NCBI RefSeq assembly: GCF_024323335.1
Contig: NC_066585.1
Location: 78,629,609-78,693,608, forward strand
Source: Lathyrus oleraceus
Lineage: Eukaryota; Streptophyta; Magnoliopsida; Fabales; Fabaceae
Length of the DNA stretch: 64,000 bases
Direction: 5' to 3'
Shown one piece after another: positions 1 to 12,135 of this stretch. The first letter of the stretch is position 1. Every line of letters begins with the position of its first letter. The position numbers were made by a program, and so were the translations under genes. The notes under the pieces were generated by a model. The model was not told the DNA's origin and did no database searches. It was given only the letters and a program-made list of their open reading frames with translations.

Positions 1-1494
1 CAATAGCAACTTAACTTTTAGGTTGTAAAGTTGTGTCTAATTTTAATTGAAGAGCATTTATCTTTTTTTGCCAATTATGACAAAATTCACCACCAAACCT
101 AGAAGGTTCTTCACACATATTCTTGTCACTTTGAATATATATCATAGATCTCTTAATAGCTTCCAACTTCCTTTCAAATTCTAATACTTTAGCTTCTAAT
201 TGTAAAAAGATATTTTCGTGTGAAGCTAATTTCTTAAAAGCATTTAATGTTTCTCTATGGAGATTATCAAAAGTGTCTTATAATTGAGAATAAGATAAAT
301 CACTACTAAGCTCAAGTTTAGAAGGACTTACTCATTTGTTCTTCCTTCCATTATCCATAAGACAAAGTTGGGTCGATTCTACACTTGAAATGGAGCTTTC
401 ATGATTTGAGGAGTCACTTGCACTCTCACAAGCTACATAAGCTCTTCTATGTTTACTAGGTTTCTTGTGATGGCCTCTTTCTTTGTCTTTCTTAATCGTG
501 GGACATTTCAGTCTATAGTGACCAATTTCACCATAATTATAACAAGAGCTTCTAAATTTACCTTTGTTATTCTCACCATCTTTTGAAGACTTGGACTCCC
601 TTCTTAATTTTCTAAGTTACCTTCAGAGTTCTTGGCCTTGTTGTTCCTAATATACCTTTGGTATCTCTTGACAAATAACCCAACATCATCATCATATGAG
701 ATCTTGTCGTCTCTTTCTTCATACTCACTAGGCTCATTCTTTGAGGACTTGAAACTAGAAGTCTTTAGAGAAATGGACTTCTTCTCTTCCACCTTGTCTT
801 TACCTTTCTCTTTCTTCATCATCTTTTCATATTCTTTTTCATGTTTTTCTAAACAAGTAAGTTCTTGCTCATGTTCTTCTAATTTACCAAACAAAGTAGT
901 AAGATCAAGTTCTTTAAGATCATTCGCTTCTTTGATAGCGGTGACCTTGGGTTGCCACTCCCTGTTAAGACATCTTAAAACCTTGTTAGTAACAATAACA
1001 CTGAAGATAGGATTATCTAGAGCATTAAATCTATTAATAAGATATGTGAATCTCTTCTATATGTCGGTAATGGTTTCACCATGCTTCATACAAAATAGTT
1101 CAAACTCTTGGTTCAAAGTATTGATCCTAGCTTGTTTGACTTCATTATTTCCCTCATGGGCAACTTCTAATGCGTCCCGCATAGCCTTGTCGGTTTCACA
1201 ATGAGAGACACAATAATACTCGCCAACACCTAATGCGGATATGAGAATATTTTATGCTTCCCAATCATGAGACTACAACTTCTTATCATTATCATTCCAT
1301 TGATTTTATGGTTTTGGTACGATGACGCCTTCACCATTGGTCATAGTAATTTGATTAGGACCATTGGCAATGACGTCCCATACACCCTTATAAACAGAGT
1401 TGATATGGATACACATACAAGATTTCCAATATCCATTATTTTTTCCGGTGAAAATACGTGCTCTATTATACGCCTCTTTAGGTTCGGTAGCCAT
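1..1494 (-). pseudogene. Ty1/copia gag of element A, degenerate
   Basis: Reading the minus strand from the ATG at 1494, the start (MATEPKEAYNRARIFTGKN) matches the N-terminus of copia gag proteins of the UBN2/Retrotran_gag_2 type. Further on is a lysine/glutamate-rich coiled stretch (about 604-894). A zinc-knuckle-like CYNYGEIGHYRLKC follows at about 500-550, in which the second cysteine of the CX2CX4HX4C motif is Tyr. The frame is broken by several stops and shifts, so no full gag can be made. It lies just inside the primer binding site at 1533-1545 and the LTR at 1548-3351, which fixes strand and identity. The rest of the element lies beyond the left edge. The family call is firm; a Sirevirus-like lineage is inference. 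Confidence 0.8.
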
Positions 1495-1532
1495 TATCTA
1501 ATAAGCAAATCTTAAGACCGAAAACAACCGGA

Positions 1533-1545
1533 GCTCGTGATACCA
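1533..1545 (-). other. tRNA-Met type primer binding site of element A
   Basis: On the minus strand this reads TGGTATCACGAGC, one change from the TGGTATCAGAGC that plant copia elements use to prime from initiator Met tRNA. It sits 2 bases inside the LTR border (TGTTAG at 1548 on the plus strand). Confidence 0.75.
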
Positions 1546-1547
1546 CT

Positions 1548-2037
1548 TGTTAGACGATAAACATGAATCTAGAAGGGGGTGAATAGATCCCAAGTTAAAA
1601 GAAAAATATTTGAAACTTTGATTTAGAATTTTTTTAGCACGGAAGCAAGTTTCAAATATTTCCCGAATTCAAAATTATCTAATCGAACCTTCTATTGAAA
1701 AGCCCGTATATGCGTAATAGTACCAATAGAATGATAATAATCCACAAGTCGATCAACAACTATTAAGCATAACTAATTGAATACTATATAATAGTAAATG
1801 TCTATCTCAAACGATATTCACACACAAAAAACAAAGTCAAGCAATCTGTCGAACACTTGGTGTACGAAAAACAAAGTTTGGAATTTTATATGGTGTTTGT
1901 TGTTATAAGAAATCCAATCATAACCAAATGGTTAATGATCAATATAACAAACACAAGATTCAAAATGTAATCAAAATTATGATCCAAACTATGTTGATCC
2001 GGTAATCAAAGCAATCGACAATTTGCGAGTCGAAAAA

Positions 2038-2078
<41 letters not shown>

Positions 2079-3351
2079 GCAAGGATTTGTTTAGGCAGTT
2101 CCCCAATCTACCTCGCTATGGGTACGTCTATCCTCAATTCTAATTCGAATTGAGATATTAATATAATAAATCTTACTTTGCAAATGTATCAATACAAGAG
2201 ATGAGTAATCAAATCCCATAAACCCTAAGTTTTTTCTTGACTCTAGCACCTCCAAAAACCTTGATCAAAGATTGATCAAGTCACCAACAATGCCACTTCA
2301 ATTCACTTGTTGTTTCTACTTCCTTACACGGCCTCCTTGTCTCAAGGATTTCACCCGACTAAATTAATCCCAAGCGCATACTTGTTGAACCCAAGATTTT
2401 GTCAACACGATCCACCATTTCACGCTACTCCCTTGCTGACACACCTAGTCTCAAGGCTTTCACTCGATTGGATTAGAATTGAACAATCTTATCCAGAACC
2501 TTCAAACCCTCAAGATCTTGAAGGAAAAACCCACCTCGATTTTCTTATTTGAATCCCTTAAAGATTGCAACCCAGTATTCTCGATACAACAAACCTAATT
2601 GGGCGTTGTCAATCTAATCTAGATGACACCCAATAAAAAATTATTATATGTTGTTTAATTATGTGTATGCATATATTGGGTTGAAGATGATGAGATGCTT
2701 TGAAATCCTGGATTCATATAGGTTTTACTCACTCTAGAAACCTTACTAGAGAATGATGCATGTATGGAGTATTTATATGCATGGGAGATTTAGGGCAGAA
2801 AGAAATGCAAAAGAGGATAGAAAAATATGAATTTTTGAAGAAAAATATCAAATAGGTCGACTTATACAGGTTATGCGTCAACATGTTCGATGCATAGGTC
2901 GACCTATCCAAGGTCATGTGTTGACCTATGACAGTTATGTGCTCCCTATGTGTCGACCTGAAGACTCGGCACATGAAACAGAGGCCACGAGCTTTAATAC
3001 AACATCTTGTGTGTCGTCCTATAGACTCCATGTGTCGACCTATAGCCAAGAAAGTTTTTCCACAGGTTGACCTGCAATTCTATGTGTCAACCTATAGCCA
3101 GAAAAGTTTTCCATAGGTCGACCTATAGTTCTATGTGTCGACCTGTACTGCTATTTTTCATTAAAAAAAATGATTTTTCATGCATGTTTAATGCATGAGA
3201 CCTTTCCCACATTGTTTCTAAATAATGTTATGCTTCCTAATGCTAAGATGCACATAGAGATTCAGAGGATACCGTCCAATATACGTTTACACTAAAGTAT
3301 CATAGTTTTTACATCATACAAAACATATCTAACGAAAGTTGTACTCACACA
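1548..3351 (-). mobile_element. 5' LTR of copia element A
   Basis: The plus strand begins TGTTAGACG beside the primer binding site and ends ...GTACTCACACA, so the minus-strand LTR reads TG...CA over about 1.8 kb. The outer border is placed where the integrase frame of element B stops abruptly (at 3352). Inside are a (GA)n tract (2042-2075) and a cluster of TAGGTCGACCTA-like palindromes (about 2850-3150). The partner LTR and the second target-site copy lie outside the window, so the exact right border could be off by 2 bases (CACACA). Confidence 0.65.
2042..2075. repeat. (GA)n microsatellite
   Basis: An uninterrupted run of about 17 GA units inside the LTR of element A. Confidence 0.95.
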
Positions 3352-4125
3352 TTCTTCTTACCATTGATAGAGGCATTTTTCACTGGCCCAAACAAATCAA
3401 TGTGTATAAGCTCTAACGGTCTAGAGGTAGAAACAACATTTTTTGCTTTGAAAGAAGTTTTAGAAAACTTGCCTTTCTGACATGCTTCACAAAGAGCATC
3501 TGAAGCAAACTTCAGGTTGGGTAAGCCTCTGATTGATCCAAGCTTATTTAGCTGAGAAATCCTTCTCATGCTAACGTTGCCCAAACGTCTATGTGATACC
3601 CATTGCTCATCAATAACATACATTAAGCATTTTACATTTTGATCCTCAAGATCATAAAGTCTGATTTTATAAATGGTGTTCTTCCTTTTTCTGTTAAAAA
3701 GGTTTGTGCCATCTTTCTGACTAACATCCATACATGACTTTTGATTAAAAATGATATCATAACCATTGTCACTAAGTTGACTGATAGACAATAAGTTATG
3801 CATCAAACATCGACCAAAAAGACTGAGTAATAGAATAGAGTTTACCATTACCAATAGTTCCAGAGCCAATGATCTCACCTTTATGGTTTCCCCCGAAACC
3901 AACAAAGCCTCCAGGCTTAAGTTCCAAATATTGGAACATATGCCTTTTACCCGTCATGTGTCGCAAGCATCCACTATTCAGATACCATGATTGGTGTCTC
4001 AATTGAGCTGCTAAAGATGTCTGCAACATAAATGATCTTATCCTTAGGTACCCACTTTATGGGTCCTCTTTTGTTAGTTTTCCTAGATTTTTTTACAACC
4101 TTAGGTTTTTGTGCAATAGGGTAAT
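3352..4125 (-). pseudogene. copia element B: protease, GAG-pre-integrase and start of integrase
   Basis: On the minus strand this encodes a conserved gag tail (GPIKWVPKDKIIYVADI, about 4020-4070). It is followed by a copia protease motif WYLNSGCLRHMTG (about 3950-3990), in which the catalytic Asp of the usual DSG is Asn. A GAG-pre-integrase region contains SHRRLGNVSMRRISQLNK and a CEACQKGK zinc-binding motif. The integrase starts at HIDLFGPVKNASINGKK and stops abruptly at 3352, where element A is inserted. Upstream the frame continues across the solo LTR into 8841-10518. The missing catalytic Asp and internal frame changes mean this copy is dead. Confidence 0.85.
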
Positions 4126-7100
4126 TGTAAGACCCCAATTTTGACCCTAAGATCCCTCATGTAATTTCATCATATGCATTAAGCATTGGGATCATACCTT
4201 GACATTCTCTTTACCCCTTTTTCATTGGGTTTGTTTTAGGAGAGATCACCAAGCACTTTATGATTGTATCATACTTGTATTTTATCATTTTCACTAACCA
4301 AAATACCAAAAATGTGTCTTTGTATTTGCCTAACTCTTTTGTAGGTAAGGCATGATCTCCATTGATCTATCAAGTTTATATCTAGGGTTTGAGGCCCTCA
4401 TGACAAAGAGCACAACCATGGATTTATCCAAGAATGGTTATGAGCATCATATATCAGTTCCATTGATCTCTACATGTTATATTGATCAAGTTTTCTTCAA
4501 GAGTTTGAGGGTGATTTGTCTTGGAAACCCTAGTTTGACTGGGTATCTTGAGTAACTTCTCCAACAAGCTATCTCACCAATTGATCAAATTTCTCAAGGG
4601 ACACTTAAAAATTCATCATCTTATGCGTATATGATCTACCATGAGCCTATAAAGTCAAGAGAATTGAAGATTAGTAAGTTGGTTGATGGTGGTTGGCCAG
4701 ATGAATTCATCTGATCAAAACTGGGTCTCCCTAGACCCTATATCCTACAATTTTCACCATATGAAAATTATTACAAAACAAAGGTTACTCTAAATGACAG
4801 TCCAAACAACTTTCATGTTGATACCTAGATCTAGTTTTTCTTGGAAAATCATTTTCTATGTTGAAACATTATAGGTCATTTTGTCTAAACCCTAATTTGA
4901 AAGTCAACTTCCCAAGGCCATAACTTGTTCATTTTTTATGATATGAAATATTTCCAAGTTGCAAAATCAAATTCAAGATGTATACTTCAACTTTTATGTT
5001 TGGAGTTAGATCTAATTCAACTTTTATGAGCATGTGATATGAGGCTACATTATAGGTCACTTTTGACCTATACAATTGAACAAGTGATTTTTCCAAACTT
5101 CAAAAATGCATAAATATATCATTTCAAATCCAAATGACATGAAATTTATGACCATTTTGAAGGTCTTTTAAATAGCTACAACTTTGATGAAGACACGTTT
5201 CTCATTTGAAGCTCACATAAAAAGTTAAGCAAGGTGGAATATTGAGATATATGGCTTGACACTTAGAAAAAATTTCAACATGTTGAAATTTCCAAACTTC
5301 CACCTCAAAATATATCACTATACAAGCTTCAAATGGAAAAATGTTGAACATGAAAGTTGTTCCTCTTGATCTAACCTTTCCAAAAAGTCCAAGTTCATCC
5401 ATTTTGGACAAGAATTGAGTAGGCTGCACATGGCTTGAACATTGCATCATCATTTGGCAAAGATCAAACTTCAAGTTTCCATGTACACTTGCCTTGCAAT
5501 CCAAGTTGATTTCAGACTCTCTCACACTCATTTGTGGACCTAAAGTAATGATCTCATGGGCCTGTACATGCCCATGCATCATCCATTGCCAATTTTGGAA
5601 AGTGATTTGGAAGGTGCAATTATCACTTGATCTAGCTATAAATAAAGCTCCATATGCTCAGAATTCAAGACACATTTGCGCCAGCTTTGATCCTAGACCC
5701 CTAACCCTTCCATTTGAGAGGATAATCCTGAGAATTCCATCTTGAAATTGAGTTTGAATCTCACTGTTTTGAGATTCAAAACTCCAGGGATCCAAGACCT
5801 TTTGTGCATTTCATTCTACTTCTGCAAGCATTCTGAGTGAGATCAAGCACGAGCCAAGGCAAGAACAGTTGAATCCAGACCTGCATTGAAGGTATTTTTC
5901 CAGAAAATTTCATCTCTTCGATTCTCTCTCAATCTTGCTCAATTCTCTTGATTCTTTGGTTGTCTGAAGTCCTACCAATGTAGGCAAGAAGATTGAGTTG
6001 CTTAGAGGTCAAATCGAAGCAACTCAGTTGACATACCTCAAAATTCAACTCCTCATATCTTTCTATATGTGAGGAGTTAGTTAAAATTGAGGTCAGATTC
6101 GTGCTCTACGCCATTTTTTCTTTTAGATCATGTCCTCCTTTTTCATTTATGATGTGGTGATGAATGGACCAGTCCGGCCAAGGTCGCCTGAGAAGACGAC
6201 CGACGCTTTGCTCCGACAATGATGTGGCACGGTCCAGAGCCATTAGATGGATTCAAAATGTTTTAATCATGAGCGTACATATTGATTATCAAGCGTGTGG
6301 ATGTTTGACTCAGGCGCATCATGGAACGCGCGCGCTCAACCACTTGATATGCCACCTCAATTAATGAGGCAGATCAAGTGGTCCACGTTCTTTTGATTTT
6401 TTTTTATTTTAATTTTTATTCCTTTGATTTTCATTAATTCATATTAATTTTAATATTGATCCAAAAAATATGAGAGTTTCACCAAAAAAATTTAAATAAT
6501 TTCCTCTTTCATATTATGAATTAAAATTATTTTTTGGATCATTATTAATATTTTTCATGATTTAATTGATTTTTAATTTGTTTTTAATTGTTTAAAAATA
6601 CTTTTAAGTCCTTAAAAATTCTGAAATTTTTTCTCCAAGGTCCTTTGACCTTGTTTGACCTATGATAAATCTCATGGCCATTTATTTGGTGTTTTGATGA
6701 GGTTTTAGGAATTTGACAAACCATATTTAATTTAAATGTATTATTTTAGTATTTTTAATTTGAATAAATGCCAAATAATTTTGTTGACCAATTGTGATGA
6801 CTTGGTTGTGTTTGACTCTTGTTGTTGGGCCTTGGTCAAGGTTGATTTGACTTTGTCAAGTTAATATCATTGGATTTAGGGGATTGATGGAATATACATT
6901 CCATCTCCCAAAATGAATGGATGATATTAATTTGGTAAAGGTCCTCCTTTGATCAATTTGAGTTTTCATCTATTCCCCTCCCTCTTCATCTCACTCTCAT
7001 TCTTTATGCATTCATCTCATTTGGCCTATGATATCTCAAAGTCCTAAAGCTAGTTGATTGAAAAATTAACATGAGTATGGATGAGATTAGGCCACACATT

Positions 7101-8835
7101 TTGCATATTCTTTTTGCGTGTGGTATGTTTCATGAGCATAGCCCATAATACTATGTATCTAACATGCATTAACACCAAAATTCTATTGCCCGACCTCAAA
7201 TAGTTTTGACTTCTACATAAATCCAATTACGATTGCTTAACATAACGCTAAATTTGTGACATAAAAGGCATAACATTATAGTTAATGAGATTGTAAGTCT
7301 CCCCTCTTTCATGGTATTGTGTGGAAACTTGGCCTTTTTTCCTTCCTTTGGAAGATATCTTGGTTCAAGGATCCATGCTTGTGATAAGTGGGTTGAGTGT
7401 TCTCCAAAGAATGTCTAAAAATGAAAAGCAAAAGCAAAACAATACTAACTTCTGACCTATTAACTACTAACTTTTAATTTCAAGCCATTTACTTTAATGT
7501 CATTTAATTCTAGCCTTTATTCATTTGTCATTGTTCATATCATTCTAATTGTTTATGTTAATGCAATTTTCACTTTGTCCACTTGGACCATATTGTGTGA
7601 TATCCCTTATTTGTGTATACTTTGCTTGTTTGTGTGGTATTTGACCATTAATGTACATAATAACAACAAAAACCCTAAAAAACTTTTTGTGTGGACTGTT
7701 GGCTTGATCTTGGACAAATGGACTTAGAACTTAGGCAACATTCCTATGCTAAAGGACTTGGCCAATGCCAACTTATTGAGAGACCAAGTGCTTGTAATTT
7801 GAAACTTCATCTGATACATCATTCAAGATCCCTCTGAGTTCATCTGCAACATGATCATTGTGAATCTGTTATTTTGAACCTGTGACTTGTGGAATTCATC
7901 TGTTACATGGGCTATTTTGAAGAAGATCATGGAATGGATATGCTTGGATGTGGCTATCTTTATTTGATGCCTTTTCTCTTCAAGATAATATAATTGTGCA
8001 TTTGGGTGTTGCTTGATTCTAAAGATCCAAGGGAATTTTGGGTTTCTATTGACACTCTTGTCTATTGGATTACTATCCATTTGGTCAGATCTTTTCAACT
8101 CTTAACTTTTAATTTTGTGCATAGGATTAGTCTCTTCATCTTCTCCCCATTTCTTTAATTTCAAAATCTCTCCCTCCCTTTTTCAAAATCTTCTTTGATT
8201 GAACTTATTTGGTTCTAAACTTTGACCATTTTGTAAAAAGATAGAAACTTTGGTCTTATGCCATTGTATTTTCAAACTTCTTTTCTTAAATCAAACTTGT
8301 AAATAAACTTAACTATACTTGACTTAAACTTTCGAAAAAGCCAAAAATAACTAACTCATTCAAACCATTTTTAGGCCTTTGTGCCTTTCAAACTTAATTT
8401 TTTGTTAAAAGCAATGCATCCACTTTGAAATTTGTATCACGAACTACGAGGTTTTGATCCCTCATTTTTATGTTGGTACGTAGGCACAAGACCGAAGGTC
8501 TTGCCAAACACAAAAATATAATTAATGAATTCTTTTCTCATCCCCCATTCTATTTTGTTTGAAAACATCATTTTGTACCAAATACATATGCACACAAAAA
8601 GGGCTCCCTAAGAGTACCTAAGACACTTTGGGTGCTAACACCTTCCCTCTGTATAACCAACCCCCTTACCTATAATCTCTGACATTTTATTAGTTTTGAT
8701 TTGAAAACTTCTTACTTTTGGGTTTTGTTCGTACTTTTTCCCTTTTCCCTTGGAAACAATAAAAGCGCGGTGGCGACTCTTGTTATTTGATCTCTAGCTT
8801 ATCCATATATTGATGATCATGAATTTACCGCTTCA
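4126..8835 (+). mobile_element. Ogre/Tat-like Ty3/gypsy solo LTR
   Basis: The 4,710-bp block begins TGTAAGACCCCAATTTTGAC, a start typical of legume Ogre-type LTRs, and ends ...CCGCTTCA. It is bordered by perfect 5-bp direct repeats GTAAT at 4121-4125 and 8836-8840. Taking out the block and one GTAAT restores a continuous minus-strand copia gag frame across the join, which confirms both borders. No gag or pol is found inside, so it behaves as a solo LTR. A GGTGGCGACTCT motif (8769-8780), resembling the Tat/Ogre primer binding site, lies 55 bp inside the right end, which is unusual. Short ORFs in the block show no protein homology I recognise. The whole 4.1-8.8 kb stretch has no gene. Confidence 0.85.
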
Positions 8836-8840
8836 GTAAT

Positions 8841-10518
8841 CAAGGGGAATTTGTGCATGATACTTAGGTTGCAGAACTAAGTTCTTCTTTCGTGTCTGTG
8901 CAAGTTTCTGTGTCTGTGCAGAACAATCAAGCTCAGTGCCAACAAACACAAAATGCTCATAGAGAGGTTTCAGTTATACCTTCTGACTTTTGTCAAGTTT
9001 TCCAGTTTTTGTACAACTTAGACCTTTCTTATCATTTCTGCTAACTCCATAGGTCATGGAAGCCATTTTGCTTCTATCTATGCTTTTAGCCATAAAGTAC
9101 TGGAATGATTTGTCATATCTAATGATGCAATCAGTATCAGAAGCTTCTAAGATTATTTCTTTCTCTAGTTTTAAAATTTTGCTTTTCGAAGCAGAGTTGT
9201 TACTTTATAAAGGAAAGATTTTTTTGTTTAGGGAAGAAATATCTTTCTTAAGCTTACTACGAGTTTCATAAGCAACTACTTGGACTTGTTTAAGGTCCTT
9301 ATACCTACTCTAAAGACTTTGGTACTTTTCCAGTATTTTAGAAATACATAGTTTAAAAAATACCTCTTCAGAATCGAAGTCTGATTTTGACTCTGACAAC
9401 ACTTTGTCTTTTGGTTCTTCAGAACCTCCAGGATCAGCTGTAGTTGCCACCAATGCAACATTGGCCTGATCCTCATCAGAATCTTCAGATTCTTCTGATT
9501 CTGAGTTGTCCCATGTAGCCATAAGCCCTTTCTTGCCTTTAGAAAACTTTTTCTTAGGTCTTTTGTCTTTATTCAACTTAAGACACTCATTCTTATAGTG
9601 GTCTAGCTCCTTGCACTCATAGCAAACAACCTCTTTACCAGAACCTTGCTTCTTTGGTCCAGAAGAAGAATCAGAACGATTAGCAGTTCTTCTAGCTCCT
9701 CTAAACTTTCCTTGTACATTATGCATATGCCTCTAGAGTTTGTTGACCCTCTTGGAAATCAAAGACAACTCATCATCATCTTCCAAGTCTTCATCATAAT
9801 ATTCTAATTCTTCCTCATCTTGATAAGCCCTTGTTTTCTCAGGCTTGGACTTTACGGAAACAGATTTACCTCACTTATGAGGTATATCTTCCTCGAGTTC
9901 TATCTCATAGCTTCTCAAAGAACTAACAAGTTCTTCAAGACTAAGTTATTTTCCAACTTCAAGGTAGTTACCGTAGGTCTCTATTTTTTGGCGAGACTTC
10001 TTATGATTTTCTTGACATGGTCAGCCGTAGAATACCATTTGTCCAGAACCTTGAGTCCTGCGAAAAACATCTGAAATCTTGAGAACATAGTCTCAACGGT
10101 TTCATGGTCTTTTATTCTGAATGCCTCATATTTCTAGATTAAGGCCAAAGCCTTTGTCTCCTTAACTTGAGATTCCCTTCATGAGTCATTCTCAAAGAAT
10201 CAAAATAGACTTAGCATAATATTTGTTTGTTATCTTCTCATACTCAGTATAAAAGATAACATTAAGCAATATCGTTCTAGCCTTATGATGATTCTTGAAA
10301 TCCTTCTTTTGTTGATCTGTCATAACACTTCTTTCTATATCGTTTCCTTCAACGTTTACTGGGTGAACATAGCCATCGACTACAAGATCCCAGAGACCAA
10401 CATCATATCTCAGAAAGAAACTTTTGATTATTTCTTTCCAATAATCAAAATTTTCACCATCAAAGACTGGTGGTTGAGCGTTGTAGTGATCTTTCTCGTT
10501 GTTGTTAGCAGCGACCAT
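8841..10518 (-). pseudogene. Ty1/copia gag of element B, degenerate
   Basis: The minus-strand start at 10518 (MVAANNNEKDHYNAQPPVF) and the following FDGENFDYWKE are the gag entry of Sirevirus/Maximus-like copia elements. A good zinc knuckle, CYECKELDHYKNEC, is at about 9590-9640 and fits CX2CX4HX4C. An acidic serine-rich stretch follows (about 9400-9530), then a lysine-rich tail that runs in frame through the solo-LTR target site into 3352-4125. Several in-frame stops and shifts break the gag between about 9730 and 10200. The gene lies directly downstream of its LTR and primer site at 10593-10605. It would have encoded the capsid of a virus-like particle; this copy cannot. Confidence 0.85.
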
Positions 10519-10592
10519 TGTTTCTCACACAAAGTGGATTGATACTGAACACAGTAAAGTGTTGATAAAACTTTATCACAATCAGAATCGGA

Positions 10593-10605
10593 GCTCTTAT
10601 GCCAA
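10593..10605 (-). other. primer binding site of element B
   Basis: The minus strand reads TTGGCATAAGAGC, a diverged form of the copia TTGGTATCAGAGC site, immediately inside the LTR border at 10607. Confidence 0.65.
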
Positions 10606-10606
10606 T

Positions 10607-12135
10607 TGAATGTGTGAAAAACACAAGAAAGAGGGGGATTTGAAATGGGTTTTAAAAAACAAAAGCTTTTTACCAACCCAAAAACTCCACACAATCAAAT
10701 GAACAAATAAGCAAAGACACAAGGATTTTTATCCTGGTTCGCTTGAAATCAAAGTTACTACAGTCCATCTGCCAAGGTGATTTCGCTTTATACACAAGGA
10801 CTGCATCCACTATAACTTAATAGATTACATAAATCACAAAGAACAACTTTCTTTGCCTTCTCAAGGATCTGACTACAACTTAGTCTCCTTAAGGAAATCA
10901 CAAAGAACAATTTTCTTTGTCTTCTCAAGGATCCGACTACAACTTAGTATCCTTAAGGAAATCACAAAGAACAACTTTCTTTGTCTTTTCAAGGATCCGA
11001 CTATAACTTAGTCTCCTTAAAGAAATACAAAGAAACAAGTTTGAATACAACTTTTTGTGTTACAAGTTGCTTCTACACAAGCAGATTTTACACAAATGAA
11101 ATACAATCACTTAAAGAAAAATATGCACAAAGTTGAGAGCTTTTCACATAGAAGCAGTCTTGTAAATTGTTCCATTTTTCTTCAAGTCTCCAAGTCCTAC
11201 TTATATAACATAAGAAAGGGACTGTTTGGAGGGCAAATCCAGGATACCAAAAGAGCAGTTGTCCACTAACGGATTAGTGACAAATGTGATGAATAGTACC
11301 GTCCTTCGCCCATGTTTTTAGGTAGTGGAAGGAATATTTTTTATTTGTACCATGTATTATTTGATCACGTATCCACTTGATCTTATCTTCAAATTTATTG
11401 GCTTCTGATAAAAAGTTGATGAAGCATAGAAGAAACACACAACTGAAATCAGAATCTTCAGAATCTTCAGTCAGAGCCTTAACCACATCAGCGTCTGACT
11501 TGAGATCTTCAGAGTCTTCAGCTAAGTAACAAAAATTCAGAATCTTTAGAATCTTCAGTTAGAACCTTGACAATGTCAACGTCTAACTTGAGATCTTCAA
11601 AGTCTTTAGCTAAGTAACAAAACTTCAGAAACTTGCCATTCTTCAGAAGCTTGATAATCAGAGTCTCATCCATAAGCAGAAGCGGAGAGATCATTGGAGC
11701 AACAACATAGTGTCTTTCTAGAACTTCTCGGGAGTAAATCAATGCAGAAGCAGAAGGAACATTGCAGCAACAACATAACGTCTTTTTAGAACTTCTCATG
11801 AGTGAATCAGCACAGAAGCAGAAAGAACATTGCAACAACAACATAATGTCTTTCAGAACTTCTCATGAGTGAATCAACGCAAAAACAGAAAGAACATTGC
11901 AGCAGCCATATAATGTATTTCAGGACTTCTTAAGAGTGATTCAACGCAGAAGCGGAATTCAAAACAAATGTTCAGAAACTGATAACGCTGCACCTCATAA
12001 ATTCAGAATCAGAACTGGTTGTTAAAGCTACACAATAACAAACCATTAGAGTACCAAGATTGTTTTTACACAAATACTATATTGTTATCATTAAAACTCA
12101 AATATATAAATATAAAATCAAATCTTGTTCTAACA
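10607..12135 (-). mobile_element. 5' LTR of copia element B
   Basis: The plus strand starts TGAATGTGTGAAAAACACAA beside the primer site and ends ...CTTGTTCTAACA. Read on the minus strand the LTR starts TGTTAGAACAAG, a start I associate with Sirevirus/Maximus-like LTRs, and ends in CA, 1,529 bp in all. It contains short imperfect repeats around TCACAAAGAACAA (10840-11000) and CTTCTCATGAGTGAATCA (11720-11950). The partner LTR is outside the window, so the outer border rests on the TG...CA pattern only. Confidence 0.7.

Noticed and set aside
632..1204. 190-codon plus-strand ORF
   Set aside because: Antisense of the copia gag on the minus strand; composition is Ser/Leu-rich, as expected for a shadow frame.
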